From assembly GCF_021653975.1 (NCBI RefSeq), contig NZ_JAJKFK010000001.1:310001-374000 (forward strand): DNA of 64,000 nucleotides. The letters run 5' to 3'. Under the pieces are notes generated by a model. It searched no databases, was not told where the DNA came from, and saw only the letters and a list, made by a program, of their open reading frames with translations. The position numbers were made by a program, and so were the translations under genes. Positions 25,505 through 34,659 of the stretch are shown here, one piece after another (the stretch's first letter is position 1; each line of letters opens with the position of its first letter). Source of the stretch: Amycolatopsis sp. GM8 (GTDB lineage Bacteria; Actinomycetota; Actinomycetes; Mycobacteriales; Pseudonocardiaceae).

Positions 25505-25906
25505 ATGGTCGTTGCGCCGGTGGTCCGATCTGATCAGGCTTCACTTCCGGCTCTGGACTCCGAGGTCGAGCACCTCGACCAGGTCATCGGCTCGTCCGGG
25601 CTGGAAGGCCGTCCGGTGCACGCCGAGGAGATGTCCTGGCTGATGCACCGGTCCTGCTCGCTCGGCCTGCCCGCGCCCCGCAACATGCCCGCGGTGCCGG
25701 GCGCGGAATGGGAGCCGGAGGACCTGGCGAGTTTCACCGACGCCGCGGACTTCCACGCCGAGCCGTACGCGCCGACGCTGACCGTGCGCGGGCGCACCGG
25801 GTCGAACGCCGGGGTGCGCCGCCATCTCGCGGTGCTGACCGTCGGCCAGATGCACGGCCTGCAGATCCCCGAGGTCGACGACCCGTGGGTGCAGCACGCC
25901 GACCGG
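25505..25906 (+). pseudogene. Fragment of a SCO6880/VirB4-like transfer ATPase
   Basis: The first about 134 codons of a longer frame read like an internal piece of the SCO6880 family of actinobacterial conjugation ATPases: EVEHLDQVIGSSGLEGRPV, EEMSWLMHRSCSLGLPAP, the tract WEPEDLA and RRHLAVLTVGQMHGLQIP. The match breaks off after PWVQHADR and the frame then runs through unrelated sequence into a membrane protein gene. There is no Walker motif. I infer a remnant of a deleted type IV secretion ATPase gene. Confidence 0.55.
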
Positions 25907-26068
25907 ACGAGCAACCACGGTCTGGACCGCCTGCGTGGCAAGTCGCCGCGATTGGGAGGGGTGTCCCGCGCGCGAGGCCCGGCGGACCTCGCCAAGCACC
26001 TCGATCACGCGTCCGCCGTAACGCGCGGCTCGGCGGCCACGAAACGTTATCGCAGTGTTGACCGATCG

Positions 26069-26794
26069 ATGATCGTGCGAAAAATCATGTGGATCAGCGG
26101 CGTAGTGATCGTGGTCGGCTTCCTTGGCCTGTGCGGGTGGGGGATCTTCGTCAACAAGGACGCGACGTGGTGGGGCGCGCTCGGTCAATGGGTCGGGGGC
26201 ATCGGTTCCATCGTCGCGGCGGTCGTGGCGCTTTGGATTGCCCGTGAGGGTTGGCGGCGGGTTGAGCGAGAGCGGCGCGAGGAGGAAATGATCCAGGCTG
26301 AGTTGGTGCAGTATGACGGATTCAACCGGTACGACACGGTGGATTCCGCGTACAGCAACGCCTCGATCACGATCCACAACCGCTCCGGGTCTTACGTGAT
26401 GGACGTCGAACTTGTAGCGGTTCAACACCGAGGTGAGATCCGGATCGGCGATTGGTATCTTGTTGGCGCGTGTTACGTAAACGCGGCGGGCGAGTCGGTC
26501 ACTCCGGAGCTGACGTCTGCGCCGGGGAAGGAATTCAATGAGGTCTTCTCCCGCGTCAGCCCAGAAGAACGAGTCCGATTTTACGTCACTTTCCGTCTCC
26601 CCGACGCCCGGTCCGAGATACCCGAGATTGGACCGATCGTGACGTTTTCTTACATGGACGCTCGCGGGCGGCGGTGGACGCGAACCGACGCTGAGCGGCC
26701 TACCCGAACGCAACCTGGTGACGGATTCGCGCGGCGTGAAGGCGCGCCGATGTTTAGCCACATCGTCACACGGCCCCCAGAACTCACGAACTAG
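26069..26794 (+). CDS. Membrane-anchored hypothetical protein
   Basis: From ATG 26069 (second choice 26087) the 241-aa product has two N-terminal hydrophobic helices (IMWISGVVIVVGFLGLCGWG and IGSIVAAVVALWIA), a short charged coil REGWRRVERERREEEM, then a beta-rich domain of about 150 residues beginning near NASITIHNRSGSYV, which looks like an immunoglobulin-type fold. The frame is open further upstream, but that part is the decayed ATPase piece. The family and role are unknown. Confidence 0.55.
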   Translation: MIVRKIMWISGVVIVVGFLGLCGWGIFVNKDATWWGALGQWVGGIGSIVAAVVALWIAREGWRRVERERREEEMIQAELVQYDGFNRYDTVDSAYSNASITIHNRSGSYVMDVELVAVQHRGEIRIGDWYLVGACYVNAAGESVTPELTSAPGKEFNEVFSRVSPEERVRFYVTFRLPDARSEIPEIGPIVTFSYMDARGRRWTRTDAERPTRTQPGDGFARREGAPMFSHIVTRPPELTN

Positions 26795-27473
26795 GCGTCC
26801 AAACGCGGTGTGGAATCCGGTGTGCGCCGACGCCTGCACCACCGTGAGCGCGTCACACGCCGGTCACGCGGAGTTGGCCGACTCACCGCGGAGTCTGGCG
26901 GGCGAGCTGAAGGCGGTGATGCTCCCGACCTTAGCCGCCCCCTCGGGGCCTAGCCTTCGGCTCCCCGCGCGTCGCACACGAACACACGCCGGTCGACCAT
27001 CTAGCATTCCCTGGGCGTCGCGCCTTCCAAACGAAGCTCCACGTTCACCAGGGAGACGCTCCCCTCGCGCGACTTGACGTGCACTAACGTACACGTTTAC
27101 GCAGTTCACCATGCGTGTCGCGACCTCGCCTGCAACGTAACACGCGCCCGCTCACTGCGTAGTGCAAGAGGTGCCTTCGGGGTAGGGGAGGGGCGAGCAG
27201 GTGGGGAAGAGCGGTAGGTGCGGAGATGGCGGTGGGGCCCAGGTGAGCAGACAGGGAAGGAGTGCGACGCGGGTAGTGCGCTGGTGGGGTGGGCTCCTGG
27301 GTCCGGCGCGGGCGAAAGCCGTCGGGCGCGGACGCGAGGCGACCACGGGGCCGCGTAGCGGCCGGAGAGGATGAGTCGGCCCTGTGGGGTCGTCCTCTGA
27401 CGGGGGGCTGGGGGCGGCGTCCTCAGACGGTGGGGCGGGCTCGATGCCCGCTCCACCGTGTTGCGGCTGCACC
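26795..27473. other. Gene-free region
   Basis: About 680 bases with G-rich repeats but no convincing gene. An interrupted palindrome ACGTG-N10-CACGT at about 27075-27095 could be an operator; no adjacent gene confirms it. Confidence 0.35.
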
Positions 27474-27514
27474 GGTTGGGCGGGGCCCCGGTATCAGCGG
27501 GGCCCCGCCCAACC
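27474..27514 (-). terminator. Perfect 16-bp inverted repeat, terminator of the 27.5-28.8 kb gene
   Basis: Arms 27474-27489 and 27499-27514 are perfectly complementary around a 9-base loop, very GC-rich, seven bases past the stop codon at 27521-27523. There is no U tract, as is usual in actinomycetes. Confidence 0.75.
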
Positions 27515-27520
27515 GACGGG

Positions 27521-28816
27521 TTAAGCGGCGATCGGTTCGCGGGCGGCGGGGTGATTGTTCGTGTGCCGGTCGAGGATCTCGGCGCACCGGCGGAGGTCCG
27601 CGCGGTCGGCTGCGCGGCGCGCTCGGCGGCTGTCGTCGCGGCGTTGAGCTGAGCGTTCGAGCGCGGCCTTGCGGGCGGCGGCGTAGGGGTCCACAGGTGC
27701 GGGGTCGGTAGTGGTGACGGTATGGCCGAAGTGGGCGGTCACCCATTCTGTAACGGGAGTGCGGCGCTTGGGGTGATGGTGCCAGTAGTAGCGGGCGAAC
27801 CGCAGCGCGGTAGCGGGTGCGTGCTGCGTGGCGATGACTTCGCAGGGCGCGACAAGGTCCGCGTCTGAGCGGTTCGCGCGCACGGGGAGGCTGCGGCGGA
27901 TGGTCGCGATGGCGCCGTTGATCAGCTCGGGGGTGATTCCTACATATCCCTCGGCGCGGCAGACATCGCACAGGCCGTCATCGTGGGTGTTGGCGGCACG
28001 CGCGGTCCAGATGTGGCGGGCGGGGCGTTCGATCCAGCACGAGACACATGGGGTGCTGAGAATCGGATGGTCGGAGTACATCTTCTCGTAGTCGTTGGCG
28101 TAGCCCTCGGCGTCGTCGCACTCGTGCGGTATCCGGACATCGAAGGGGTTCCAGATGAACCGGGTAGCCATATAGACGGTGACCACCTTGGGCTCGACCT
28201 GCGCAGGGCGGGGTTCGCGGCGCTGGATCGGATCGACGCGCTCACGGAGGCTTCGTGCACTCTCGCGCTGGAGGGCGGTGGGAGCGTCGACGCGAAGGTC
28301 GCGGGGGTTCTTTTTCTGCTCGCGGCGAGGGGCGTCTTCGTCGTCCGGGTCCAACCGGCCGATTAGGCCGAAGGCCTCGACGTTGACGGTGTCGACCTTA
28401 GCGGTGTCCTTGTCGAGCTTCCACAGCTCCAGGCGCCATTCATCGGCTGTGGTGAGACGGCCCGAGTCCTGGAGCCTGGCCAGTCGGCGACAGCCCCTGT
28501 CGAGCACATCAGACGCACTCTCGGCGGCGCAGTGGTCCGGGTTGTATTGCTGGGGGTCGGCCTCGGCCATACAGAAGGTGATGAGGTCGCGGGTCACGGC
28601 GTCGCCGGTGTCCCACTGAGCGCGCAGCTTCGCTTGCGCGAGAGCGGGGCGGTGATTGGCCAGGGTATCAAGACTGCGGGAAAGGATGTCAAGCTGATCA
28701 ACGGACGCAGTGTCAATCATACGGGCGGCGAGTTTCTTGGCCTCTTGCAACGTAGCGGGAGTGCCCACCTCGACCAGGAGAGAAATTTCATCCAAAAATT
28801 CGAGAACAGTAGACAT
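27521..28816 (-). CDS. Hypothetical protein with two CxxC pairs
   Basis: This 431-aa protein is unrecognised. The N-terminal 130 residues are helical; a charged linker (about 165-205) follows; then a compact region has CVSCW and CDVCR about 25 residues apart, which could form a zinc site. A His-rich tract YYWHHHPKRR and an Arg/Ala-rich helical tail follow. It ends at a strong terminator and begins at ATG 28816 without a clear ribosome site in a locally AT-rich promoter region. It probably belongs to the element's replication or maintenance set, from position only. Confidence 0.6.
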   Translation of the reverse strand: MSTVLEFLDEISLLVEVGTPATLQEAKKLAARMIDTASVDQLDILSRSLDTLANHRPALAQAKLRAQWDTGDAVTRDLITFCMAEADPQQYNPDHCAAESASDVLDRGCRRLARLQDSGRLTTADEWRLELWKLDKDTAKVDTVNVEAFGLIGRLDPDDEDAPRREQKKNPRDLRVDAPTALQRESARSLRERVDPIQRREPRPAQVEPKVVTVYMATRFIWNPFDVRIPHECDDAEGYANDYEKMYSDHPILSTPCVSCWIERPARHIWTARAANTHDDGLCDVCRAEGYVGITPELINGAIATIRRSLPVRANRSDADLVAPCEVIATQHAPATALRFARYYWHHHPKRRTPVTEWVTAHFGHTVTTTDPAPVDPYAAARKAALERSAQRRDDSRRARRAADRADLRRCAEILDRHTNNHPAAREPIAA

Positions 28817-29049
28817 TGGCTAAAACCCAATCATTCGCTGAATTTCGAGACTCACCGGGCTTGCCCTCCCGGCTGTTACCCGTCAATATTAGCAACAAGA
28901 GGGTTATATAGCAAGTTCGGAACCGATCTTCGTCCTATTTTGCATTGGCTTTGACTAGCGATTTTGTGGCCACTGTCCGCCAGACCGACCGCTTCCGCAC
29001 ATTGTCTGAATAGTGGGATCTGTAAAGCTGGGGAACATTGCTGAAATGG

Positions 29050-29227
29050 AATTTGGGGAGGGGGCGAAGTAACGGGGCAGGCGGCAGCCTGCCCTTAACT
29101 CCTGCCCCAGGGAGCAGGGGACCCGAATGTCAAGGGTTTGCCGACGAGAAGCAAGAACTACGTCAGCCGTGCAAACCCTTGACATTTGGGGGAGGCGACC
29201 GATACAATTTCGCCCCCTCCCTAAATT
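29050..29227. repeat. Nested inverted-repeat element
   Basis: An outer 19-bp inverted repeat (29050-29068 and 29209-29227, one mismatch) encloses a small hairpin (29075-29082 with 29087-29094), an alternative pairing to CCTGCCCC at 29101-29108, and a perfect 16-bp inverted repeat (29126-29141 and 29171-29186) with a 29-base spacer. The stretch is non-coding. It could be a miniature mobile element, a single-strand replication origin or an oriT-like structure; I cannot tell which. The surrounding bases show no obvious target duplication. Confidence 0.7.
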
Positions 29228-29880
29228 TCATTGGACGCAACAGTCGCAATTTTATTGGAACCGTGCAGGACTGGGACATCGTTCTGAACCAAGGACCACA
29301 GGTAACCGTAACGGAAGACGGGCTGCCGCATCGAGTTCGGCCGGTATCTAGACCGCGAGGCCGTGTAGAGAAAGCACCCGGCATGCCCGATGCATGAACC
29401 TCCGGCCGGATTCCGTGCTCGTCGCTTGAGCCGATACAGTGGCTGTGTCCGTGACGACAAGGGGCGCGTTGAACCCCGAGACCATCACCGGACACCTGTC
29501 GGTGTGATTCTTGCCCGAACGCGCCGACGACAAGGGCGGGCTCGGCACGGTCGTGCCGAGCCCGCCGCTGTCTCTGCCCCGAGCGGTCGGTTCGTTGCCG
29601 CGCGAGAACGCTGCCTGGGCGAGGCTTCCAGATCCCGCCGCGCGGGCGGCTTGTGTCAGCACGGCCGCAAACGCGGACGGGTTGGTTCCCGCCAGACCCG
29701 GGGGGTGAGCAGTGTGGTCAGGGTGTTGGGCGACTCCGTCGCTTCGCCGGCTATACGAGCCCAGGCGCCACCACCGCGCAGGCGTAGCCGGGGTGATGAC
29801 ACCCGACGGCGGCCGGCATACGGTCCCGCGGCCAGTAGCCACAGATGCTGCATGAGGTTTCTGCGCCAAGGGGCAGGTCA
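29228..29880. other. Mostly gene-free region
   Basis: No convincing complete gene. The left end of a zinc-ribbon-like frame (CSICGYWPRDRMP, with later Cys and His) lies at about 29751-29850 on the minus strand, out of frame with the gene at 29881. Confidence 0.35.
29535..29566. terminator. Perfect 14-bp hairpin
   Basis: Arms 29535-29548 and 29553-29566 flank a GGTC tetraloop. It lies downstream of the minus-strand small zinc protein and is a likely terminator for it. Confidence 0.65.
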
Positions 29881-30066
29881 TCACGGCCCGAGGACGGCGG
29901 AGCCGAAGCACAGCGGACAGTGGTTGTCGTCGCCATCTTCCGGGCAGCGTGGGCAATGCACGAACCGAGGGTTCTCGTCGATGTCAACGAGCAGGTCCGC
30001 GTACTGGTCGAAGATCGCCTGTTTCTGCTCGGCGGTGTAGCCCGACGAGGTCTCGTTCGCGACCAT
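29881..30066 (-). CDS. Small zinc-ribbon-like protein
   Basis: A 61-aa protein from ATG 30066, with a very strong ribosome site (AAGGAGG, 7 bases upstream). It has a helical start (TAEQKQAIFDQYADLL) and two cysteine pairs, CPRC and CPLC, 13 residues apart, a probable zinc knuckle. Immediately after its stop, a different frame continues with CSIC-type cysteines to about 29751, so the present gene may be the front part of a longer protein split by a frameshift. Confidence 0.6.
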   Translation of the reverse strand: MVANETSSGYTAEQKQAIFDQYADLLVDIDENPRFVHCPRCPEDGDDNHCPLCFGSAVLGP

Positions 30067-30219
30067 CGCAGGACCTCCTTTCCGTGTTCATGAGAGCGGA
30101 TTTTGTGCCCCGGCCCTGGCGGAACCGGGGCGTGGACATGGCACCCAGCCGAGGGGCTGGCCCGCGCCACGGGCACACCACGGGACAAAGCGAAAACGCA
30201 TCCGCAAGGGTGCCAAGAA

Positions 30220-30256
30220 CCCGGCCTGGCCTCTGTCGGACAGACACCAGGCCGGG
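30220..30256 (-). terminator. Hairpin after ssb relic 1
   Basis: 10-bp arms (30220-30229, 30247-30256) with a smaller stem inside the loop. It lies just downstream of the first ssb remnant on the minus strand. Confidence 0.55.
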
Positions 30257-30318
30257 CGAGCGAAACCGCGCCGGTGGGGGCCAGCGTGCTCCGCTCGGTC
30301 AGATGGTTTCGATACGGA

Positions 30319-30660
30319 TTAGAGCTGCAGCTCTCCGGCCTCCGTGCTGGCTCCGGCAGCGGGGGCCGAACCCCCCGGGTCGTCAGCGGGCACGCCACTG
30401 CCACCGCCGTATCCACCGACACCGCCAACGGGTGCCGCGGCTGACCTTGTTGACCTTGGCAGTGGCACAGCGAAGCAACGGACCGATCTCGTCGACCTCG
30501 AGCTCGACAACGGTCCGCTTCTCGCCTTCCCTGGTTTCAAACGAACGCTGCTTCAAGCGCCCAGTGTGACCACCCCCTCGCTCCCCCGGTCAAGCTCTCT
30601 GCAACGTTTTCAGCTGGCTGGCGCCCGACCACGGTGGCCTCAACCCGTCGAACGGACCGC
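30319..30660 (-). pseudogene. Decayed single-stranded DNA-binding protein gene (relic 1)
   Basis: Read across frames, the minus strand encodes ENVAESLT, then [27 protein letters not shown] and CATAKVNK, which is the second half of an actinobacterial SSB OB fold and the start of its Gly-rich tail. At least two frame changes and stops interrupt it, and the N-terminal third is missing or unrecognisable. It is one of three such remnants on this strand. Confidence 0.75.
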
Positions 30661-30748
30661 CCGCTGGAGCACCTGGCCAGGGCGAAAGACAACGCGTTGG
30701 CAAGACCTTAGGTGTAGCTGCCGGCACGGCCCTCGGTGAACGGACGAC

Positions 30749-31798
30749 TTACCGGTCCCAGACGTGTACGACATTGCCGGTCTTGAACGGTTTGTCGTCC
30801 GGCCCCTTGATATGGGGGTTGATCCAAACAGGCCGCCGGAGTTGGCGGTTTGGGCCGTACGCTTGGTTGCGCCAATGGCCACGAACCATCCAGCGGACGG
30901 CGAATTCGCGTTCATCACCCGCGTCATTGGTCTGGTTGTTGGTGGGGGCAGCGTCGCGGTGCCGACGGTGCACGTGGACCACCTGGACGTCGGAGTTGCG
31001 GCGTCCCTCGCGCTGGTCACGGCGCTGCTGGTTACGGCCGGCTCGTTCCTGGCTGACCTCGGTGATGCCAGGTTGGGTCATCAGTAGCCAACTGGAATAG
31101 AGGACCTTCAACCACGGAATGACGGACTGGTCCTGTGGCGTCCTGCTGATTTCGTGGGCAAGATTCAAATCGCCGATGGTGTGCCCATAACGAAGCGCAG
31201 TTTCGTTGTCCCACATCCACTCTGGTGTTGCTCGTATGGCCCTGTCAAGTTCAGCAGACTTAGGTTTACGGCCAACGATTCGGGGTAGCACATGGCGAAC
31301 GTATTCATAATCGCTGGAACTATAGAATGTTACACCAATAGCAGGATCATTCTTCGTTGGATAGAACGTCGACCCCCAGGTCATCGCAGCGATCGGAATT
31401 TGACGATCGCGGAACATGTCACCAATATAGGAACCAACGGGTTCGCCGAAGACAATGAGACCACGATTCGCAGGCTGGTGCGTCTCGTCGATCCTCAGGT
31501 CCTCTGGCAGCGTTTCGGCCGCCGCACTTGCGACCTGCGTCATTTCGGGTGAAACCCAGTAGAGCGCGCCGTTCGCCAGCCTCTCGTATTCGTCATCTAG
31601 TAAGATTTTCGCCGCAACGACGGGGTCATCGGCAGGTCGCAAGCCGACTCTACCCTCAGCTATCATCTGAGCATGAAAGGCGAATATTTGGGGACTCCGC
31701 ATCTGATCGCAAAGGCTTGCGCGAATCGACGGTAGTTCCCGCGCATGCGGTGCAGAGTACTTACTTTTCCATAGACCGGTGGCGGGATCGAGAGGCAT
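30749..31798 (-). CDS. Hypothetical protein with RGHWRNQ-type C-terminal motif
   Basis: A 349-aa protein from ATG 31798, preceded by AGGAG; the frame upstream of it does not look coding. The middle (100-260) is mixed alpha/beta with WGSTFYPT. The C-terminal segment VRWMVRGHWRNQAYGP then RPVWINPHIKGPDD is a motif seen in many actinobacterial element and phage proteins of unknown role. Between them lies an Arg/Gln-rich basic stretch. It is followed by ssb relic 1. GC content dips in the centre. Confidence 0.62.
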   Translation of the reverse strand: MPLDPATGLWKSKYSAPHARELPSIRASLCDQMRSPQIFAFHAQMIAEGRVGLRPADDPVVAAKILLDDEYERLANGALYWVSPEMTQVASAAAETLPEDLRIDETHQPANRGLIVFGEPVGSYIGDMFRDRQIPIAAMTWGSTFYPTKNDPAIGVTFYSSSDYEYVRHVLPRIVGRKPKSAELDRAIRATPEWMWDNETALRYGHTIGDLNLAHEISRTPQDQSVIPWLKVLYSSWLLMTQPGITEVSQERAGRNQQRRDQREGRRNSDVQVVHVHRRHRDAAPTNNQTNDAGDEREFAVRWMVRGHWRNQAYGPNRQLRRPVWINPHIKGPDDKPFKTGNVVHVWDR

Positions 31799-31999
31799 TA
31801 GAACGTGATCTCCTGAATACGGTAGCTTTGGAAACGAGAATCGTTGGCGAGGGCACCGACTGGGTGCCTCGAGAACATGGCTCGCTGACACCGGAAATGG
31901 CGCGTCACCCGCGCGGGTCGCAGGACCTACAGGCCACCCGCTAGACACGCGCGCGACGATGACGTGCAGCCCACTGCAGGAAACAGCCGAGAAAGAAGT

Positions 32000-32033
32000 C
32001 GGCTGGGAATCTGTCGCGGCAGATTCCCAGCCG
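32000..32033 (-). terminator. Perfect 14-bp hairpin after ssb relic 2
   Basis: Arms 32000-32013 and 32020-32033 with a six-base loop, downstream of the second ssb remnant on the minus strand. Confidence 0.65.
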
Positions 32034-32099
32034 GAGTTAACGGAGCCGCGCGAAGAGACTGTCTACAGAAATCCGTGGTTATCGGTGGCAGTGCGGATC

Positions 32100-32460
32100 A
32101 GGGGGAGGCTCACCACCTGAACCGCCCCTTCGCCGAGGGCGCGGCCGAACCCCCACGGGTCGTCAGAGGGCGCCCCGCCAGTGGCTGCACCCGACGAGCC
32201 TGAACTGCAGCTGATCTTGTTGACCTTGGCGGTGGCATAGCGCAGCGAAGGCCGATCTCGTCGACCTCCATTTCGATGACGGTGCGCTTCTCGCCTTCCT
32301 TCGTCGCGAACGAGCGCTGCTGAGCCGTCCCCAGACCACAACCCGCATTCCGCGAGTCAGCGTTACCCGGATCTGCGGAGAGGTGTCTTTGACGTCTACA
32401 ACGTCCGACGCCCAGGATCTGCTCGTGCGATGTGGACGCTCCGGTGAAAGTATCCACGAA
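32100..32460 (-). pseudogene. Decayed ssb gene (relic 2)
   Basis: Across frames the minus strand gives VTLTRGMRVVVWGRL, RSFATKEGEKR, VIEMEVDEIG and ATAKVNKIS, clearly the C-terminal half of an SSB. Frame changes occur between these blocks. The part before LTRG (DVVDVKDTSPQIRV) is not normal SSB sequence but resembles the same place in relic 3, so the two share a common history. Confidence 0.72.
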
Positions 32461-32463
32461 TGA

Positions 32464-32664
32464 TTAGGAAACAGCCCGCAGATACTCGCGGTATTTCGCG
32501 ACCGTGATGTTCTCTCGGCCAACCCGCGAAGCCAACACGGCTAGGTCCTGTTTGCGGGCTTGGGCCCTCAGCCGCCGCGCATACTCATGCATGCCGGGTT
32601 CGCCGTTACGTGCGGCCGCGATAGCCCTCACGGCCAGAGCGCGCAGGGTGGCGGAGGACTTCAT
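32464..32664 (-). CDS. Small basic hypothetical protein
   Basis: A 66-aa, Arg/Ala-rich helical protein (ARRLRAQARKQDLAVLASR). Its ATG overlaps the upstream stop by four bases (ATGA), so it is translationally coupled to the coiled-coil gene. The family is not recognised. Confidence 0.55.
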   Translation of the reverse strand: MKSSATLRALAVRAIAAARNGEPGMHEYARRLRAQARKQDLAVLASRVGRENITVAKYREYLRAVS

Positions 32665-33224
32665 TCTTCCTCCTCGTCTTCGTGCTCCAGCGCGTCCTGG
32701 CTAATGCTGATGTCGGGTGTGTCGGTGACCACGACGTCTGTGTCGCTGCTATTCACCTCCAGCGCGGCCCGGACCCAATGGGCAGCGGTGTACGGGTCTT
32801 CCGTATCCGTGATCTTCACCGGCACGGTGATGGTCGCCGTACCGATGAAACACGGGTGGTACTCGGGTAGCCCGAGGTCGGAGAGGACTTCATTCGTACC
32901 CTCACTGCACCACTGGCCGTCCTTGTTGTGTTTGATCGCGTACGCGCGAACCTGCCGACGGAAGTTCTCATGCGTGCGCGCCAGTTCGACGAACTCGTCC
33001 GACCTGGCGCGCAGGGATTCCTGGCCTGTGGCGACAGCCTCACGCAGCTGGGTTAACTCCTGGTCGCGCTGGTCCGCCGCTTGGTTCATCGCGTTGATTT
33101 GGTCGTTCGAGGCCGCGAGTTCCGATCGCAGGTTCACGAGCGACTCCTCGCGAACCTGAACCGCTTCCTGCAAGGCCTCGCGCGAAGCGTTGGTCAAGTG
33201 CGCGGGCAATTCGATCGTGGTCAT
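32661..33224 (-). CDS. Coiled-coil hypothetical protein
   Basis: A 187-aa protein from ATG 33224 with a strong ribosome site (AGGAGG). Residues 10-75 form a long coiled coil (REALQEAVQVREESLVNLR); a second domain (90-165) contains a Trp/Cys/Glu-rich loop and beta strands; the tail is acidic (HEDEEEE). The acidic tail recalls DNA-mimic or SSB-tail proteins, but this is speculative. It forms a two-gene unit with the following basic protein, so the two products may bind each other. Confidence 0.6.
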   Translation of the reverse strand: MTTIELPAHLTNASREALQEAVQVREESLVNLRSELAASNDQINAMNQAADQRDQELTQLREAVATGQESLRARSDEFVELARTHENFRRQVRAYAIKHNKDGQWCSEGTNEVLSDLGLPEYHPCFIGTATITVPVKITDTEDPYTAAHWVRAALEVNSSDTDVVVTDTPDISISQDALEHEDEEEE

Positions 33225-33527
33225 GGCGTACCTCCTGATTGTCCGGTTACTGTGGTTTGGCCACGAAAAAGCCGAGAACGCGCAGCTGGCTTGTATGCGC
33301 GCATTCGGCCCGTCTCAGTCGGTCTTGCTTACCCAGCAGGTAGGCCGGGCATCACCGCCCCTATCCACCGGCTGGAAACCGCCAGCGTCGGGGAATAGCC
33401 AGCGGCCATGGAGCTGCGGGGCGCTCGGCCGCCACGGATGGCACGCGGCCGAGGTCGGGCGGAGCCAGTGCCGAATGATGCGCTGGCGTGCTCCACTCGG
33501 TGAGGTGGGAATCGGTGGGGATCAGAA

Positions 33528-33860
33528 CGGCGGCTCGTCGGCGAAACCACCGCCGTCCCCCGGCGGGCACGGCCGTGCCCCACGGCTCGTTCACAGGCGC
33601 ACCAGCGCCGCTGGCGCCGCCCGAGGAGCTGGAGCTGCGGCTGACCTTGTTCACCCTGGCGGTGGCACAGCGCAGCGATGGACCGATCTCATCGACCTCG
33701 AGGTCAATGACGGTCCGCTTCTCGTCTTCCTCTCGAACGACCGCTGCTTCAGCCGGCCCTGCACCACGACGTGCGCGCCGCGGGTGAGCGCTATGTGCAT
33801 CTAGGCGAAGGCTGTCCTTGATGCCCACGTCGCAGGCCTCGGGTGAGGGTTCCGCACGTC
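33528..33860 (-). pseudogene. Decayed ssb gene (relic 3)
   Basis: The most complete relic: [19 protein letters not shown], then [29 protein letters not shown] and a Ser/Gly tail. In a shifted frame the tail ends in DEPPF, the acidic tip by which SSB binds partner proteins. At least two frameshifts are needed to join the blocks, and the N-terminal half of the OB fold is absent. Confidence 0.78.
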
Positions 33861-34144
33861 CGAAGCTGCCTTGGATCCCTCGAAATTGCGTCCTAATAGG
33901 ACGATCGGAAGTCAACGAGGATTCGCCGGGCTGACCAAGGTGGCCGCGTTGGTGCTACGTTACTCAACGTAGCCATAGGATGGCCAGACATCTCTCGGGC
34001 AGGTGGCCGCCGATGGGAAATTTGAAAAGGCCACCAACAGAAACCGCTCGTGACCAAAGCTAACACCGGCGGAGTGGAAACCTCTACGAAGTCGGCGGGC
34101 TGTAAGTCACCGGTTCAATGCAAATGCGCCGACCGCTCCCGCCG
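33861..34144. other. Gene-free region
   Basis: About 280 bases with no ORF or strong hairpin recognised; a tRNA-like TTCAA stretch near 34112 does not fold into a tRNA. Confidence 0.3.
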
Positions 34145-34261
34145 TCAGCGGACGTGCGCGTCGCGGCAGCTGGTGACGGCGTGCAGCTGCCCCTCGAACT
34201 GGACACGGACGCCGCGTCGGCCCGGCACGCCGTAGTAGCGGCAGACATAGGCGGCACTCAC
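34145..34261 (-). CDS. 38-aa small protein, coupled
   Basis: GTG 34261 overlaps the upstream stop (GTGA). The product contains CRYYGVPGRRGVRVQFEG, which reads like a short beta-barrel protein of the kind common on actinobacterial elements. It is too short to assign. Confidence 0.45.
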   Translation of the reverse strand: MSAAYVCRYYGVPGRRGVRVQFEGQLHAVTSCRDAHVR

Positions 34262-34659
34262 TGGTCCTCGTCGAGGTTGGCCACGTACACCTTGCTCGGG
34301 GGGATGTGGTCCAGCAGCCGCTCCATGTAGGGCGGAATGGCGCGGCGTCGCTGCTCGGGCAGCGGTCGCACGGCCAACTCGCTGACGCCGAGCCGGGCCT
34401 TCTGCTCGTCGGCCCAGTTGTCCATCGCGGCCTCGTCGCCCTGGAAGTCCGGCACAGCCGGGACGTCGCGCAGTGGTGGGTGCTGCTCGATCAGCCACTC
34501 CGCGCAGGGCTCGACCACGCCGAGCGCGTGGGTCGGCGCCGGGATCGGCACGCCGGAGAGGTATTCGAGGATGTCGCGGTACGGCCGGGCCGTGATAGGC
34601 AGGTGGTGCGTGATCGCCAGGATGGTATAGAGGTCGAATTCTTTGGCCTGGTCAGGCAT
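34258..34659 (-). CDS. Hypothetical protein
   Basis: A 133-aa mostly helical protein (EFDLYTILAITHHLP, YRDILEYLSG, AIPPYMERLLDHIP) with no recognised family. ATG 34659 has a weak AAAGGA site. It is coupled to the 38-aa gene that follows. Confidence 0.55.
   Translation of the reverse strand: MPDQAKEFDLYTILAITHHLPITARPYRDILEYLSGVPIPAPTHALGVVEPCAEWLIEQHPPLRDVPAVPDFQGDEAAMDNWADEQKARLGVSELAVRPLPEQRRRAIPPYMERLLDHIPPSKVYVANLDEDQ

Noticed and set aside
27423..27971. 182-codon minus-strand frame rich in Arg and Pro
   Set aside because: It is a shadow of the 27521-28816 gene and runs through its terminator hairpin.
34080..34125. CTGTAAGTC...GGTTCAA recalled the anticodon and T loop of a tRNA-Tyr
   Set aside because: Spacing is wrong and no acceptor stem pairs.
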